The notes beneath the pieces are model-generated. The model was not told the origin of the DNA. It ran no database searches and saw nothing but the letters and a program-made list of their open reading frames with translations. The position numbers and the translations under genes are program-made. A stretch of DNA of 64,000 nucleotides from Nymphaea colorata (lineage: Eukaryota; Streptophyta; Magnoliopsida; Nymphaeales; Nymphaeaceae), in NCBI RefSeq assembly GCF_008831285.2, contig NC_045142.1, positions 25,929,876-25,993,875 on the forward strand. The letters are read 5' to 3'. Below, piece after piece: positions 34,980-47,429 of the stretch; the stretch's first letter is position 1, and every line of letters begins with the position of its first letter.

Positions 34980-37900
34980 TCATCCAAATGGCACCCCGGT
35001 CTTCGGCAGCCAGTTACTTCCTTGTATGAAATTGGACACAGTGAATCGGCCAGCATCACTTGAACTCATCAGATGGAACCCTTCCCACTTGACTCTCCCG
35101 CCGGTGGCTGCACCCGGGCCACGGTTGTTGTACTCACCATAGTATATGGTGCTTGGAGCTGAGCTACCAGACCAAGGCATCCAACCAGCAGGGTCGATCA
35201 AGCTGCCAAGATTTGACTCCATGAACACCGTTCTGGAGTACTCCTTCCAGGGCCTGCCGAGGTACGTCTTGATTCCAGAGCGGCCGGCAAGGTCGGAAGC
35301 TGCGGCGACGTTGCAGCCGATGAAGGAGGTGCCGGTGTTTTGAAACTGGCTGGTTCTGCCTTGAGCGGTCACGGTGTTGACCTTTCCACCGGGGACACGG
35401 GCATAGATGTTGCAGCTTTGAAAGACGGCGGCCGCGTTGCCGAAGATGAAGTCGACCGTGCCATAGATGTTGCAGTTGCGGTAAAACTGGCGGAGTGAGT
35501 AGGCGTAAAGAGTGTCTTGGTATCCCTCAAAGCTACAGCGGAAGAAGACCGACAGGTCGGCGCCGTTCCGGACAGCTACTGCTTGGTGGTTCCCTGTTCC
35601 GGCCGTGTTCCGGACGGTGATGTCCATTGCTAGAAAGCCAGTCCCAAGCACGGCTGCATCATGCAAAATTTTTGTTTGGTTATTTCAAATTAATCGCGAG
35701 GGGTCAGTCTTGTCTAAGGGGTTATTTGCCCCACTTATGTAATTTAGTTATTTTAGAAACCCTTCACTTTTTGCCTGCTTGGAAAGCATATTTAACCATA
35801 AAACTCATCAATTTTAGTATATATCTACTATTGAAACAAATATAATATTATGTCTATAGAGCTTTCCCAATTTAAAAACAATCAAAAGTGTGAAGTAATA
35901 TTTGAGATTTCGTGACTCTCTATACATACATACATAGACTCCAAAGTTTAATTAGAGGGTTTGGTTAGACACAAGGGGGGAGCCAAGGTAGGGTCTCCAT
36001 GGTCCTGGGCCCACCTTAATTTAAAAAAAAAATACATGTAAATTTAAAAAAAATTGACTTATTTTTATATGAAAATTTTGAAAAATGGTATTTCAGTGTT
36101 AATCGAAATTTTAAAACTTTAACAAAAGGCTCATTGACTTGACGAAGCAGTTGGACCCGGCTGGCCGGAGCAGTTGAAGGGCTTCTTACGCTGCTTCGGT
36201 GACGGTTCTTTGACATCAATAAAGCTTATTCTATTAATGCAAAGAGAGCGTCAGAATTGTCTTATATGATTAGATTTATATGGTATTGCGTACTCAAGAT
36301 GGATTATATATAAGGTTCATGTAACTTAATTGAAGCTTGTCTTAGGTGCAGTCCTTATAAACCACACTCGACAGCATGTAGTTCTCACATCTTGAATTGA
36401 ATGAACGAACTGGAACATGGAACCTGATTGTGACGTATATCGTGATGAATTCACGAACTTAGTCAGTCAATTTGATTATAAAGCATGTGGACTAAGAAAG
36501 GCGATTATTAAATAATTAAATCATTCAATCAACTTGATTGAAATTAAAGAAATACGTCATGTGTTAAATAAGTAACTTTTCACGTTGCTTTTCAAATTGT
36601 GATAGATCATCTACTTTTTTGTGGAAAAACAGTCGTAAATACTTATCTAAGGTAACCAAACTGGTCGTCATATATCAATATAATATACATATTCCATGCA
36701 TTATGCATGTAGTGCGGATGCTAAGCTTTACTTTTGAGTTAATATGTTCTCCTACCGAGTTTTTATTTATGATGTAACTCTGATAGCCTCCCTAACCTCA
36801 TCACATGTTCAAAACCCCAATATGTGGTGCGAAGCGAAGCCCATCCGACCTAACATCTAAATTTAGGTTCCTCCAAGTCACCAAAGCTCTTTTTTTTTCC
36901 CTCTTACTCTTGGTTCAACGCTGCTTTGAGACTTGGGTGGATAGCTGGATACACAAATTAAGATATGTTTATCCATTATTCATAATGAAAAGAACTGTTT
37001 AACGGAGTCAATAGGGCTAGTTTCTTGAGCTTTTCAATTTCAATGATAGAGTTACATGGTCATTTATAAAAGTTGTATTTTCCATTTTTTTTACCTTAAA
37101 CGAATTATTTTTTTTTTGGTAGAGCAGAGACTTTTTTGTCATTTCCAATCCCAACAGGCCCTAAGCCAAAATATGCGTGTATTGATTTTACCTGCTTTTT
37201 GGCAGGTTTTTAATATTCATTAATATTGGCTTTTTCTCTATATAATAGCTTTGGATAGTGTTTTTCTTTTCTCACGCCCCGAACCACAGAAGTAAACTTG
37301 AGAAACCTGAAGGGTCGGTCGAGCTCACCTAGAGTTGCAGAGCCGAAAGTGGTGGAGCCGCCACCTCCCACGCTCCGGTCGCCGGTGATGACGGTCTTGC
37401 CCATTCCGTCTCCTACCATCATTATGTACTTCTTGGACTTAGGTATGGTGACGTATTCCTCGTACACTCCCGCTTTCACGTTGATCACGTAGTACCCCTT
37501 ACTCCCGTCGTTGGCCGGAGCCGCAGAAATGGCTTCACGGATAGTGCGGTAATGGCCACTGCCATCCAGAGCCACAACCACGCTGCCCACGCTCTGTAGA
37601 GCCATCCTTCCTCCACCGGCGAAGTGGAAGATGTTCCTATTCACCCAGAGAGGCGCACCATCGCCGCCTACTCTCAGGTCGTCCAGAAGCCTCCTGTCGG
37701 GATGCACCAGCTTCTTGGGCTTGAAGGCCCAGGAGTGGGTGAGCATGGCGAGAGACAAGCTGTACAGCTGAGACCCATTCACCAGCGGAGCATAGAGCTT
37801 GTGGCCGCGGTGCAGGAAGGACGCCAGCGTGAGCTCATCCAAGCAAGTGTGCTGGTTAGTGACGATGCCGCTCAAGAGGGTATGGACCAGGTCCGCCTTG

Positions 37901-38286
37901 TCTCGGGCGAGGGTTGTTGTGTTGCCGGAGTCGAGGGTCGCCAGTGAGGAGACCAAGAAGTCGGTGGTGAGTTGGGAGAGCAGCAGGCAGTCGTTGAGGG
38001 CAGCTGCTGCTCGAGGGGTGAGGGTGGCGTGATCTCTTATGGTCTCGTTGATGAGGGAAGAGAAGGAGGCGGACCGCTCTAAGGACTTCTTGACAAGGTA
38101 CTGGCCGTAGCTGTAGAAGTTTGAGAGGGAGTCGGTGGGCAGGAGGGACTTGCAGAAAGAAGGGTTGGTGGTAACGTTGCAGGCCTTGTCTGGGGTGAGC
38201 ATCTGCGGGAAAGAGAAGGAGATGGGAAAGAGGAGCGTGAGGAGGAAGAAGAAGGAGGTCATGGTGGCGGCGAAAGATCGAATCAT
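34980..38286 (-). CDS. PME D: type I pectin methylesterase with intact active site
   Basis: Exon 1 is 38286-37329 and exon 2 is 35653-34980, joined over a 1675-bp GT-AG intron at the shared phase-1 site (SATL|AVLGTGF); 543 residues. The ATG at 38286 follows a TATATATAA box by about 66 nt and gives a signal peptide ([20 protein letters not shown]); an ATG eight codons upstream (38310) is possible. The PMEI domain has Cys 36, 45, 100 and 148 and the processing motif RRLL is at 198-201. The esterase part has [18 protein letters not shown] (D366), [13 protein letters not shown] (D387) and [13 protein letters not shown] (R455), all catalytic residues present. It groups with E, F and G by its N-terminus ([18 protein letters not shown]) but is the most diverged of the four. 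Its local sequence [14 protein letters not shown] and VVALDGSG (Leu for the usual Lys) are slightly unusual. Confidence 0.94.
35654..37328 (-). other. intron of PME D, carrying a MITE-like insertion
   Basis: Donor GTGAGC at 37328, acceptor CAG at 35656-35654. It is about 16-19 times longer than the introns of E, F and G at the same codon position. Part of the length is a MITE-like stretch at about 35975-36133; the rest is AT-rich without recognisable features. Confidence 0.88.
35975..36133. mobile_element. MITE-like element in the PME D intron, GGGGCGGAGC family
   Basis: It begins near GGGGGGAGCCAAGGTAGGGT and continues with TACATGTAAATTTAAAAA and GAAAAATGGTATTTCAGTGT. These are close to the copy at 27135-27325. 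The right end (AACAAAAGGCTC) is worn. Confidence 0.5.
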
Positions 38287-38350
38287 CTTGGCGTCCTCTC
38301 TTGGTACCACTTACGATGTACGTTGCTTGGTATGAAGGGAGTGAGGATGG

Positions 38351-38360
38351 TTATATATAA
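38351..38360 (-). promoter_or_regulatory. TATA box of PME D
   Basis: The minus strand reads TTATATATAA about 66 nt before the ATG at 38286, the same spacing as in PMEs B, E, F and G. Confidence 0.6.
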
Positions 38361-38544
38361 TATTGCAAGTGCCTCGAATAAAGCGTTGGCAATGGGCTCA
38401 GTACCCGACGGTACCGGTAGTATGCTCGATCAGGCTGCGCTTAGGTCCGGAAAAGCCAGCCCGATAATATATGGGGTTCGACTGTTATCATGCATGACAA
38501 CCATCCTTGTCATTTGCCAAGTGAAAGGTGGAGAATGATTTTCT

Positions 38545-38998
38545 CTGTTCAGACGGCTTGGAGACCAGCGAGTAGGAGTCAAACACGAGATGAGTCGAGT
38601 ACAACTGCTTCACTTTGCTCGAGCTTGAGAATAGCTTGATGGAAGCAACTCGACCTCGATTCCACAGCTCAATTCCAGTTATTGATATTCATCCTTACGT
38701 TTTAAGCTCAAGTTCAACTCAATTAAGACTCAACAAAATCTTTTGAATAGCCTTGATATTTATCATTACTTGTTGAGTTTAAACTCGACTCCATTAAGAC
38801 TCAACAAACTCGTTTGAATATATCGACTTGATTAAGGTTCGAGAAACTTGATAAAGGCTGAAACTCGATTCGGCAGTTATGAGTTGAGCTTGAACTTAAC
38901 TTGATTATTTAAACAAGTCGACTTATGAACTCGAGTTAGATTCATTAAGCAAGTGATTAAGTTCGAACTTGTTCAGGAGCCGATCTCATTGTGCACCC
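38545..38998. mobile_element. MITE-like sequence with CTCGAGCT-rich body
   Basis: It ends GTGCACCCCTA and has a body of repeated AACTCGA/CTTGAGC/GACTCAACAAA words. The same composition and words occur at 41645-42115 and 49565-49932. The left end is not clear here. Confidence 0.4.
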
Positions 38999-38999
38999 C

Positions 39000-39299
39000 T
39001 ACCAGCGAAGGGGCAGGAGAATGGTTATCGTGCTACACAAAAGTGGACGCACGTATTCCTTTTTCTTTTCTTCCCAACATTCAAATCAAATTTAACGCTT
39101 GTGAATCCGCTTGCTCATGCATCGGTTGAATGCATAGCATAACTTTGTAAAAATGTGAAATTTATGCCCTAAGTTTGTGGAAAGCTACATTTTGAAGAAT
39201 GTATCCGTTATTATATTAAACTGCGAAACTTCTATCACCAAGTTGTTTGCCAGTTACACATAACACCTTACTTTTCTTGCTCAAATTTACTGATCCACG

Positions 39300-39384
<85 letters not shown>

Positions 39385-41644
39385 GCTAAGATCAAGTTTG
39401 CAGTTCGGTTCTCTTCAAAGTGTATTAATAAGGTAACCCCAAATCGATTGCTATCATCTCAAGGTTTCGCAGGAAGGGCCAAATGAAATGAAAAGTTCTA
39501 TTTTTCCCGACTAAATTTAGAAAAACTAGCTCCACAGATCACGTACTGGTGGCCGCCGATTCGTAAACCGATCGAAATTTGTCGCCGTCCGACGACACTT
39601 CGACCTTCTACCGATCGATAGTGACTCGTAGGCGCGTTTGGTTGGTGGCGATCACTTTCTTCGGCGAACGCTTTTTACGCGATGCTTATCTCGACCATGA
39701 CCATACAGGCTGTAATCTGACATTGCTGGAAAAAAAATATCTGAATATATATATATATATATACTCTGACCCGATCATTTAATCAGGACGTTAATAAAAA
39801 AAACAAAGGAAAAAAGTGACTGATGTGTATATATATGATATATCTCCATCAACTTTAATAATGCTATTTAATGATGGCTAAGTAGCGGGCATCACATCGT
39901 TGAACTTTCCTTCGAACCTGCACATCAAAGTTGGAAGTCGAGCCCAGGGTCCTAGTTCACACTTCATGACATTGGATCCAAAATGATTTGGATTTGGAAT
40001 CCAGTCTTTGTTATGGTCAATACTGTAGGTTCATGCTAATTATTTTTCAAGTACAATTTTTAAGAGTTTATGTATAAGCCTGGCATTAACCGCTTTCTTG
40101 ATCATGTCAAGAAATTAACTCAATTCGAACTTGGGTTTATTTGGTTCAGTGGACACTTTCTTGATCATGTCAAGGAATTAAGTAAACTCTTAACTTGGGC
40201 CGTCAACCAGCGGAGCCAGAAATTTTTAGCAAAAAAACAATTACAATAGTTTTTGGTATAGGTTGAGAGAGGATTCCACCTTCAGCTCAGCTAGATGATG
40301 AAAATGAGTCACACGCCCACACGCAGCTCCCCCATTGATTTTGTTTCAATTTTTGGAATGGTATTAGAAGGCTACAATTATATATGTGAACAGCAGGGCG
40401 CCTGATGCTATGACAATTTTCACTTGATCATGCACCCGATACCGTTCGCACCAAACAGGAAAAGTTCTCTCCTTTCTCCATGTTCGTGTAGTAACTGAAA
40501 TTTAATGGGAAAAATAGTCACGTCTTTTCATGCCGTGAAATGACAAAGTTGGTTATGTAAACCATACTGGTGCGCTAAATTTTAGTGGGCAGTGAAAATA
40601 GTCTAAGAAAAACTTTTTTTTGTAAGGATACAAAAATTTGAAAAAAGTTAAAAAAAAAAAAGGTTAAAAAGAACATTTAAAAAAAAAAATTTCCAGAATA
40701 TCCCCCTTCTTTTTTGGGTGTATACAGGCGCCCAACTTACTGTCATGAAATGGCCAAGGGATGGAGAACAAGTACACACACTTTTATATACAAAAAAGTA
40801 CTTGAAGAGTTGCTTCTACAACTAATCACCTACCAATATCTTGTCATGAAAGATGTAGCTTCTGTTGGTGGTTCACAGAAAGCCAAACCTTCCCGTTTCA
40901 GGGCGTATATCTTTCAACTCGAGTGTTGGACCTATCACTAATTAAACTGAGGCAATAGCATGGCACTCACGCTAACCAGCTAGATTGATCACTATCAAGG
41001 CATCTTGAAAGAATTGGAAAAATAAGTAGGTGGGTGGATACACATGGATTGAACGACTATTGAATAGCATGCTTTTATTAGGTGATTTCGTTTCATCAAG
41101 CCCTCATTAGGCTTTTAAAATGGTTGTTGAAGTTTGAATAAATATTGCAAGACTTGTCGCAAAGATCTAGTACATGGTCATTATTGTATAAACTTCTAGA
41201 AAATTAGACTTGGGGGCAGGAAACAGTGCTTCTTGGGCCAATCGTAACATGTTTTACTTGGTGCAAATTTTGCTAGAGTATTTGGGGAGGAGACAATCAG
41301 ATACAGCCTAAAGCAGAGTATGTTTGATTCGTTGTTCTGCGGCAAAAACGAATCACTTGTTGGTATCAGAGGAAGTCCTGTTCCGCTGATTTGAAGAATA
41401 ATAGCAAATCAAACATGTGTTCATAGGTAAACCACTAGAATTTTGTACCCATCAACAAACCCATTTCTTCAATGGATCTGGATTTTAGACTTGGTTGAAT
41501 CCAATAATGATATCAAGATCTAATTCAACCCAAATTGTTAAATGGCAATACAATCAAGAGTTGTCGATGGGCAGTGGCGGATATACATGGGTCCGGGCTG
41601 ATGTGAGTATATACTACTTTGGCTTGACTTGAGTACCCTTTAGC
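39000..41644. other. intergenic, no gene recognised
   Basis: It contains an 80-bp (TA)n run at about 39301-39381. A GC-richer stretch at 39540-39710 has CGATCGAAATTTGTCGCC and no recognisable protein. A duplicated TTTCTTGATCATGTCAAG(A/G)AA segment lies near 40095 and 40159. Open frames such as 40714-40941 lack homology I know. Confidence 0.45.
39301..39381. repeat. (TA)n microsatellite
   Basis: About 80 bp of alternating AT. Confidence 0.92.
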
Positions 41645-42115
41645 TAGGGGTGAACACGAGCCGAGTCTAGCCCGAATTCAGACAGTTCGAGCTCTGCTTG
41701 ACTAATGAAACCTCGGTTTTGAGCTCGAAAATAGCTTGACATAAGCAGATCGAGCTCGACTCGACAGTTACATGTTGAGCTCGAGCTTGACTCAATAAAG
41801 ACTTGACAAACTCGTTTAAATATATGGATTATTACTTTGCCATAAATCGAGCTCAACTCGATTAAGACTCAACAAACTTGAATGATTTTTTTTTTTAAAC
41901 TTACGTAATTAATTAACGTCAATATACTGGTTTTTTAATTAAGAAAATGAGAAAGATATTTACAAAGTTTCTACACATCATTTTTTAGGCAAGTCGAGCT
42001 TCGACAGTTCAAGTTCAGTGAACTTGAACTCAACTCTATTATTTGAACGAGTCGACTCATAAACTCGAGAACCAGCTGAGCTTTAACAAGTAGCTTGATT
42101 TGTTGTTCACCTCTA
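41645..42115. mobile_element. hAT-type MITE-like element with CTCGAGCT-rich body
   Basis: The ends TAGGGGTGAACACGAG and inverted TAGAGGTGAACAA pair well and begin with the TA-R-N-G form seen at hAT termini. The body consists of short repeated words (GAGCTCGA, AACTCGATTAAGACTCAACAA). I could not find a clean 8-bp flank duplication, so the class is tentative. 471 bp, non-coding. Confidence 0.6.
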
Positions 42116-42779
42116 CTCAGCCAAAAAAAAAACTCAGTATTCTACTGTGGTGGACTTTACCATTTATGGATTTAATTACCACGTCCAAATTTTACCCAAC
42201 TTTTCCCCTATCAAAGGGTTTGAAAGCTTAAAAGGACTGCACAAAATGACAAAGAGTAGCCAAAGTTGGAGATATAAATCATATATATTATTTCTCGAAA
42301 GACATGAAGACTATATGAGAAAGCAGCGTCAAGAACGAATTGTAGAAAAGTCGCAAAGGAAGATACCCGTCTGGGTTCCATGCAGCTTATATATTTCGCA
42401 GGACGTGTAAGAAAACAAGGGCCTCATATAAATCATAAGTGGGTTCGTGGTCCCTGGCTCTTTCTCGGAACCTTCTCTTTGTCCCATATGACAGGAAACC
42501 GTCGTCCATCACTCCCTCAAAGCACGCAAAGTCCAGCTTCCACACTGAAGTGTTCCCCACCACTTTCTTACCAAACGTTGGGCATCGAGGGAAGCAGTTC
42601 GATGATAAAGGACTTGATTGAGATAGCGTTTGAATGATACTCAGCTTGCAAGATTCCAAGTCCTTTACTACAAGTCAGGTTTTATAAAAACTTTCTTATT
42701 TAATCAGTTTTTGAAACTTAGTTTGTGTCGTAATCCGTGGCCTTTATAGTCAGCTCCTCAATTGCTCACCAAGAAAATA

Positions 42780-43030
42780 TTTCTGGCTCTGCTGCTGCTT
42801 GCATGCCATTGAATCACTTTGGTGGCAGTTGTGGTGGCGACCGTGGTGGTGGTGTTGTTGTCCATCCCTTTCTGTCCACATCAGAATTGTCCCGACCTTT
42901 TTGTCTGCCACTGTGGTGTCGAACTGGTTCCGCTCGTGATTGGACCGATTAAAAGTCCTAATGGAAGGGACCTGAATCGAGTCCAAAGCAGCCCAAGAAA
43001 ATTCGAATACACCCAACCCAGATCCAATTG
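42780..43030. repeat. copy 1 of a diverged paired repeat
   Basis: It shares with 43390-43710 a segment whose minus strand reads, in one frame, NQFDTTVADKKVGTILMW; the partner reads NQLDTTVPDKMIGTIFMW. A GCCCAAGAAAATTCGAATAC segment also has a counterpart in the partner. There is no intact gene. Confidence 0.45.
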
Positions 43031-43077
43031 ATTTGGGGTGGACAGGTCAAATTCGTCATCTTGAACTTAGCTCTAAA

Positions 43078-43276
43078 CGAGGGGCGGAGCTAGAATTTTT
43101 TTATGAGAAGAGCTGAATTAAAGTTTTTAAATTTTGACTCGGGCTAAAATATAATTTTTTTTAAGTTTTATAATTGATAAGTAAAATTTTCTAAAATTTA
43201 CATATATATATTTTTTATAATTTTTTTTGAGATGGGGTCAGGACCCATGCGGCCCTTCCTTGGCTCAACCCCTACT
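43078..43276. mobile_element. MITE-like element, GGGGCGGAGC family
   Basis: The left end AGGGGCGGAGCTAG and the inverted right end AGGGGTTGAGCCAAG match at about 10 of 12 outer positions. It has the family core AAAATTTTCTAAAATTTACAT. It lies between the two copies of the paired repeat. Confidence 0.6.
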
Positions 43277-43389
43277 CTGAACCCAGCTGGCCAGAATTCT
43301 CAAGCCAACCCACCATGCATGGAAGACGTCGAGCTGACACAAGACTAAGTTCTTGCACCAGGTGCGGTTTGCTCAAGCAAAGATTGACT

Positions 43390-43710
43390 CCACAAGTGAG
43401 CCAAGTCAAACACACAGGCGACAATGGGAAGGTTTAGTGGAACAGATGGTTTTTGTAGTTGGTGATGCTCGCCTGTCCCCACCCCTTCCCAACCACATGA
43501 AAATGGTTCCGATCATTTTGTCCGGTACCGTAGTGTCCAACTGGTTCGGCTCGTGGATGAACCCAAATTGGTCTTAATCAAAGCGGCAAACCCTTGACTA
43601 GCTAGCCAAAAAAGTGGTCCAGAACATAGCTACGTACAACTTGTTCTCCAACCAAGATCAAGCCCAAAGAAGTTCCAAGACTTCGAACCACATCCAACCC
43701 ATCTGCGTCG
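43390..43710. repeat. copy 2 of a diverged paired repeat
   Basis: Same orientation as copy 1. Plus-strand words GTGTCCAACTGGTTCGGCTC and GCCCAAAGAAGTTCCAAGAC match copy 1 with scattered substitutions. See the finding on frame conservation. Confidence 0.45.
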
Positions 43711-43832
43711 GCTCGAACTAACTTCACGGTGATATATTTCTCCACAAGTCACTACCATGATCCATGCTGTCACCCAGCTGGTTGGGATCATCAAGGCCAC
43801 ACTGCAAGAAATTGATGAACTTGACCGTATCG

Positions 43833-44209
43833 AGGGATGTAAATGGATTGGATTCAAATTGGATATACTCTCCCTTTTTTTAGATGTTCACGTATTTGGA
43901 TTTGAATGTGAACAAAGAAAAGTCATCTCTGGATCTGAAATCTAATTCCGCAATTTGAATCTGATCCAAACCTGATTTTTATATTTATGTCCAAGTCCAA
44001 ATCTGAATTTTCAACATAGCCTGACCGATTCTCAAAATGTAAGGCGCTGGAAATACGATATCTGTTGAAAACTAGATCTGCAGATGTCATTTTTTTAAAT
44101 CTGAATCCCATCTGACTTCTTACTTAGATATTAAAACTTTTTCCATGAACAATTTTTTGGAATGGATCGATCTAATATCAGATGCAAATCGGATATATTA
44201 ACATCCCTA
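43833..44209. mobile_element. hAT-type MITE-like element with GGATTCGGAT-like body
   Basis: The left end is AGGGATGTAAATGGATTGGA, and the right end reads inverted as TTAGGGATGTTAATATATCC. The body is rich in ATCTGAATTT/GGATTTGAATG words. The copy at 48531-48973 has cleaner ends of the same type. Confidence 0.45.
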
Positions 44210-45619
44210 ACACCATGTGTGGAATGACTCGCTCAAGTTTGATCTGATCGCTGAACTGACTGTCAATTTTCATGAAGTTGGATTCGGTAAAGAAACTTAA
44301 ATCTGCAGATGATTTACCGGATTGAGATCTAGTAAACAGTTTCATAATTAAATTTGAATTCAAGTATAATATCTGACTGGGACCCGATCAACACCTAACC
44401 TGGTGTTTCTAGGGATTCAAGTAAGTCAAATCCATTAATGTTTGCATTTTTTCCTGAATTCTAACCGCCTACGTAATGTGCAGACTTCATCCCGCAGCTA
44501 CCCAATTTCTTCTGAAGATAAAAGGATCATACACCTGCTCCCCTGCAATTTCAAAGCGCAACGCATCATCAGCCAAAGAATATTGCACCACATAATGTAG
44601 TAGGTAATTAAACCCCATCAAGTTTCCTTGTCGGTTAGAAAATGCACCCAACTTTGGTTTAATGGCAAACCAGATAAAGCTAATCAGATTTATAAGTAAT
44701 ATAAGTCAATCAACTTGGATAACTTCTTCAACAAGAATTTTATGCCGCCGTATACTTAAGATGTTGCTGGATGGTTAAAAATTAAAAACCGATAATTAGA
44801 AATGCCATGAACCATCACTATATCATAAATAATCATCACTAATCCTCATCTAATGGTTGTTTTTTAGTAATAAATTTTTGATTAATTTTTAACCAACTTA
44901 GCGTCCATAATGTCTGAATGCACGATTCGTTTTAGACTCTCGACCAATATTGCTTCGTTTGTCATCCCAGCCGCCGAAAGGAAACTATGATGCATACCAC
45001 TTTATTCAGCTTTATGGAGCTACCGAGCAACCAAAATCACGCAGCCAAAGAAGTTCAGCAGCCAAAGAAATTTTTGTAATTTAAAAATTTACAAATATGG
45101 CAATATCGGTGCTTCCTCCTATTTCATGTGGAAAATACATTCTTATTGCCATGCCGTGTCAAAATTTTGTTATATAACTGCTCGACCAAGCAACTCCAAC
45201 CGTGTTTTATCGAAAGTTCGTCAACTGCTCCACACTTGTGAAACGAAGCAGCTCCTGCACCAAGAGAAAAAATGCATTATTCTCTTACGACGATTTCATC
45301 AAGCAAAACCCTTGATCCTGCTTGTCAAACACAACACATTATTACTTGACAAAGTCGAGAAAGTTTATTACAATTAAAGTTACAATATTGATTGCGTAAA
45401 AGATCCGGATGATCTTCTTTACAGTTCAATCTGAAAGATAGAGCTACAACCAATGTCTTCTTAAGTACACCAAATCAATAAACAGATAAGATATGAGAGG
45501 GCAAGTGCCCTCCCTCTCCAAAATACAAACAAATTAAAAAATCGACACATCAATAAAATGAATAACCTAAAGGCTTAGGCTACAGTGGAACTCGTTCACA
45601 TTTCTTCTCATCAATATAA
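44210..45619. other. intergenic, 3' of PME E
   Basis: No gene recognised. AGCAGCCAAAGAA-type words recur near 44566, 45035 and 45057. The region nearest 45600 should contain the 3' UTR of PME E. Confidence 0.45.
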
Positions 45620-47337
45620 TCAGGCCGTGAATGGCACGGTTGTCTTGGGCAGCCAATTTCCTCCTTGTATGAAACTGGACACGGTGAAGCGGCTAGCATC
45701 GCTAGAACTCATGATATGGAACCCAGGCCATTTGACCCTGCCACCGGTAGCTGCACCTGGGCCACGGTTGTTGTACTCTCCATAGTATAGAGTGCTGAGA
45801 GCAAAGCTACCGGCCCATGGAGACCACCCCGCCGGGTTGATCAAGCTACCAAGGTTGGACTGGATGAACACTGTCCTCGAGTACTGCTTCCACGGCCTGC
45901 CTAGATATGTCCTCACCTCGGAGTGGCCGGCGAGATCGGAGGCGGCCGCGATGTTGCAGTTGATGATGGAGATGCCAGTGTTCTGGTTAGGGTCGGTTCT
46001 CCCTTGAGCTGTGACTGTGTTGAACTGTTTGGCAGCTGGCAGCCTCACGTATATGTTGCAGTTTTGAAAGACGACAGCGGCATTGCCGAAGATGAAGTCC
46101 ACTGTGCCGTAGATATCGCACTCCCGAAAGAACTGACGCATGGAGTAGGTGTAGAGCGTGTCTTGGTATCCCTCGAAGCTGCACTTGTAGAAGGTCGAGA
46201 GGTCGGCGCCGTTTCTAACGGCCACGGCCTGATGCTTGGCTGGACCGGCGGTGTTCCTCACCGTAATCCCGATTGCTACGAAGCCCTCACCAAGTACAGC
46301 TGAAACAACCCAAAGGTTGAAGATTAATTTTTGAAGCTTCAGTTAACAAATTCAGAAAATGGGTTGACTCAGTTTCGAAATTTACCGAGAGTTGCAGAGT
46401 TGAAAGTGGTAGATCCGTCAACAACGTTACGGTGTCCAGTGATGATGGTCTTGCCGATCCCGTCTCCAACCATCATTATGTATTTCTTGTTCTTGGGTAT
46501 GGACACGTACTCCTCGTACACTCCCGCCTTCACGTTGATCACGTAGTACCCGTTGCTTCCGCTGTTGGCAGGAGCAGCAGCAATGGCTTCGCCAATGGTG
46601 CGGTACTTGCCGCTGCCGTCCTTGGCGACAACCACGCTCCCTACCGTCTGCAGAGCCATCCTTCGGGCAGAGCCAGAGTGGAAGATCTTCCGGTTGACCC
46701 ATTCAGGCACACCATCCTTGCCTACTCTCATCTCATCAAGCAATTGCCGGCCGGGGTTGGCCTTCTTGTGCTTGAAGGGCCAGGAGTTGGTCAGCATGGC
46801 GAGCGACACACTGTAGAGCTGAGACCCATTCATCAGCGGAGCGTACAGCTTGTGGCCGTGCTGCAAGAATGACGCCTGGGCGAGGCCATCCAAGCAAGTG
46901 CGCCGGTTGGTGACAATGGCACTCAAGAGGGTTTGGACCAAGTCTGCCTGGTCTTCGGCTAGGCTGGTGGCGTCGCAGGAGTCGAGGGTGGAGAGGGAGG
47001 AAGTCAAGAAATCGGTGGTGAGTTCTGAGAGCAGCAGGCAATCGTTAAGGGCAGCTGCTGCCTGAGGGGTGAGGTTGGCCTTATCTCTTATGGTCTCGTT
47101 TATGAGGGAGGAGAAGGCGTAGGACTGCTGTAAGGACTTCTTGATAAGGTATTGGCCGTAGCCATAGAAGTTGGACAGGGATGCACTAGGCAAGAGGGAC
47201 TGGCAGAAGTGGGGATCGGTGGTGAAGGTGCAGGCGTGGTCTGGAGTGACGGGGTCGATGAGAGAGATAGACGAAGGGAGGAGGAGGGCAAGGGTGAAGA
47301 AGAAGAGAGGGAAGAAGGACATGGCAGAACGCTTCAT
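45620..47337 (-). CDS. PME E: type I pectin methylesterase with intact active site
   Basis: Exon 1 is 47337-46386 and exon 2 is 46299-45620, with an 86-bp GT-AG intron (donor GTAAAT) at the shared phase-1 site (SATL|AVLGEGF); 543 residues. The signal peptide is [20 protein letters not shown]. The PMEI domain has Cys 36, 45, 100 and 148 (extra C121). The pro-region ends with RQLL at 197-200 instead of the commoner RRLL or RKLL. The esterase domain has [18 protein letters not shown] (D364), [13 protein letters not shown] (D385) and [13 protein letters not shown] (R453), complete. A TATAAATA box is 76 nt upstream. First of three head-to-tail paralogues (E, F, G), with F the closest in promoter, intron size and processing motif. 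The pro-PME should be secreted and cleaved before acting on wall pectin. Confidence 0.95.
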
Positions 47338-47412
47338 TTTGTTGCTTTGCTTCCTTTGTTGGTGTGCTTGTTTGTGTTTTGGTGGTAGTGAAGGAGGAGG
47401 AAGAAGAAGGCC

Positions 47413-47420
47413 TATTTATA
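47413..47420 (-). promoter_or_regulatory. TATA box of PME E
   Basis: The minus strand reads TATAAATA directly followed by GGCCTTCTTCTTCCTCC, the same arrangement as in PME F. Confidence 0.8.
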
Positions 47421-47429
47421 GATTGGTAA

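Noticed and set aside
39247-39486. Frames with long Tyr-Ile repeats at all (TA)n tracts
   Set aside because: Translation of (TA)n in any phase gives Ile-Tyr repeats; not genes. The same holds for Ser-Leu or Glu-Arg runs over (CT)n/(GA)n.
42387-42659. Overlapping open frames on both strands near 42.4-42.66 kb
   Set aside because: No homology recognised, no promoter, and both strands are open to a similar extent; coding status cannot be supported.
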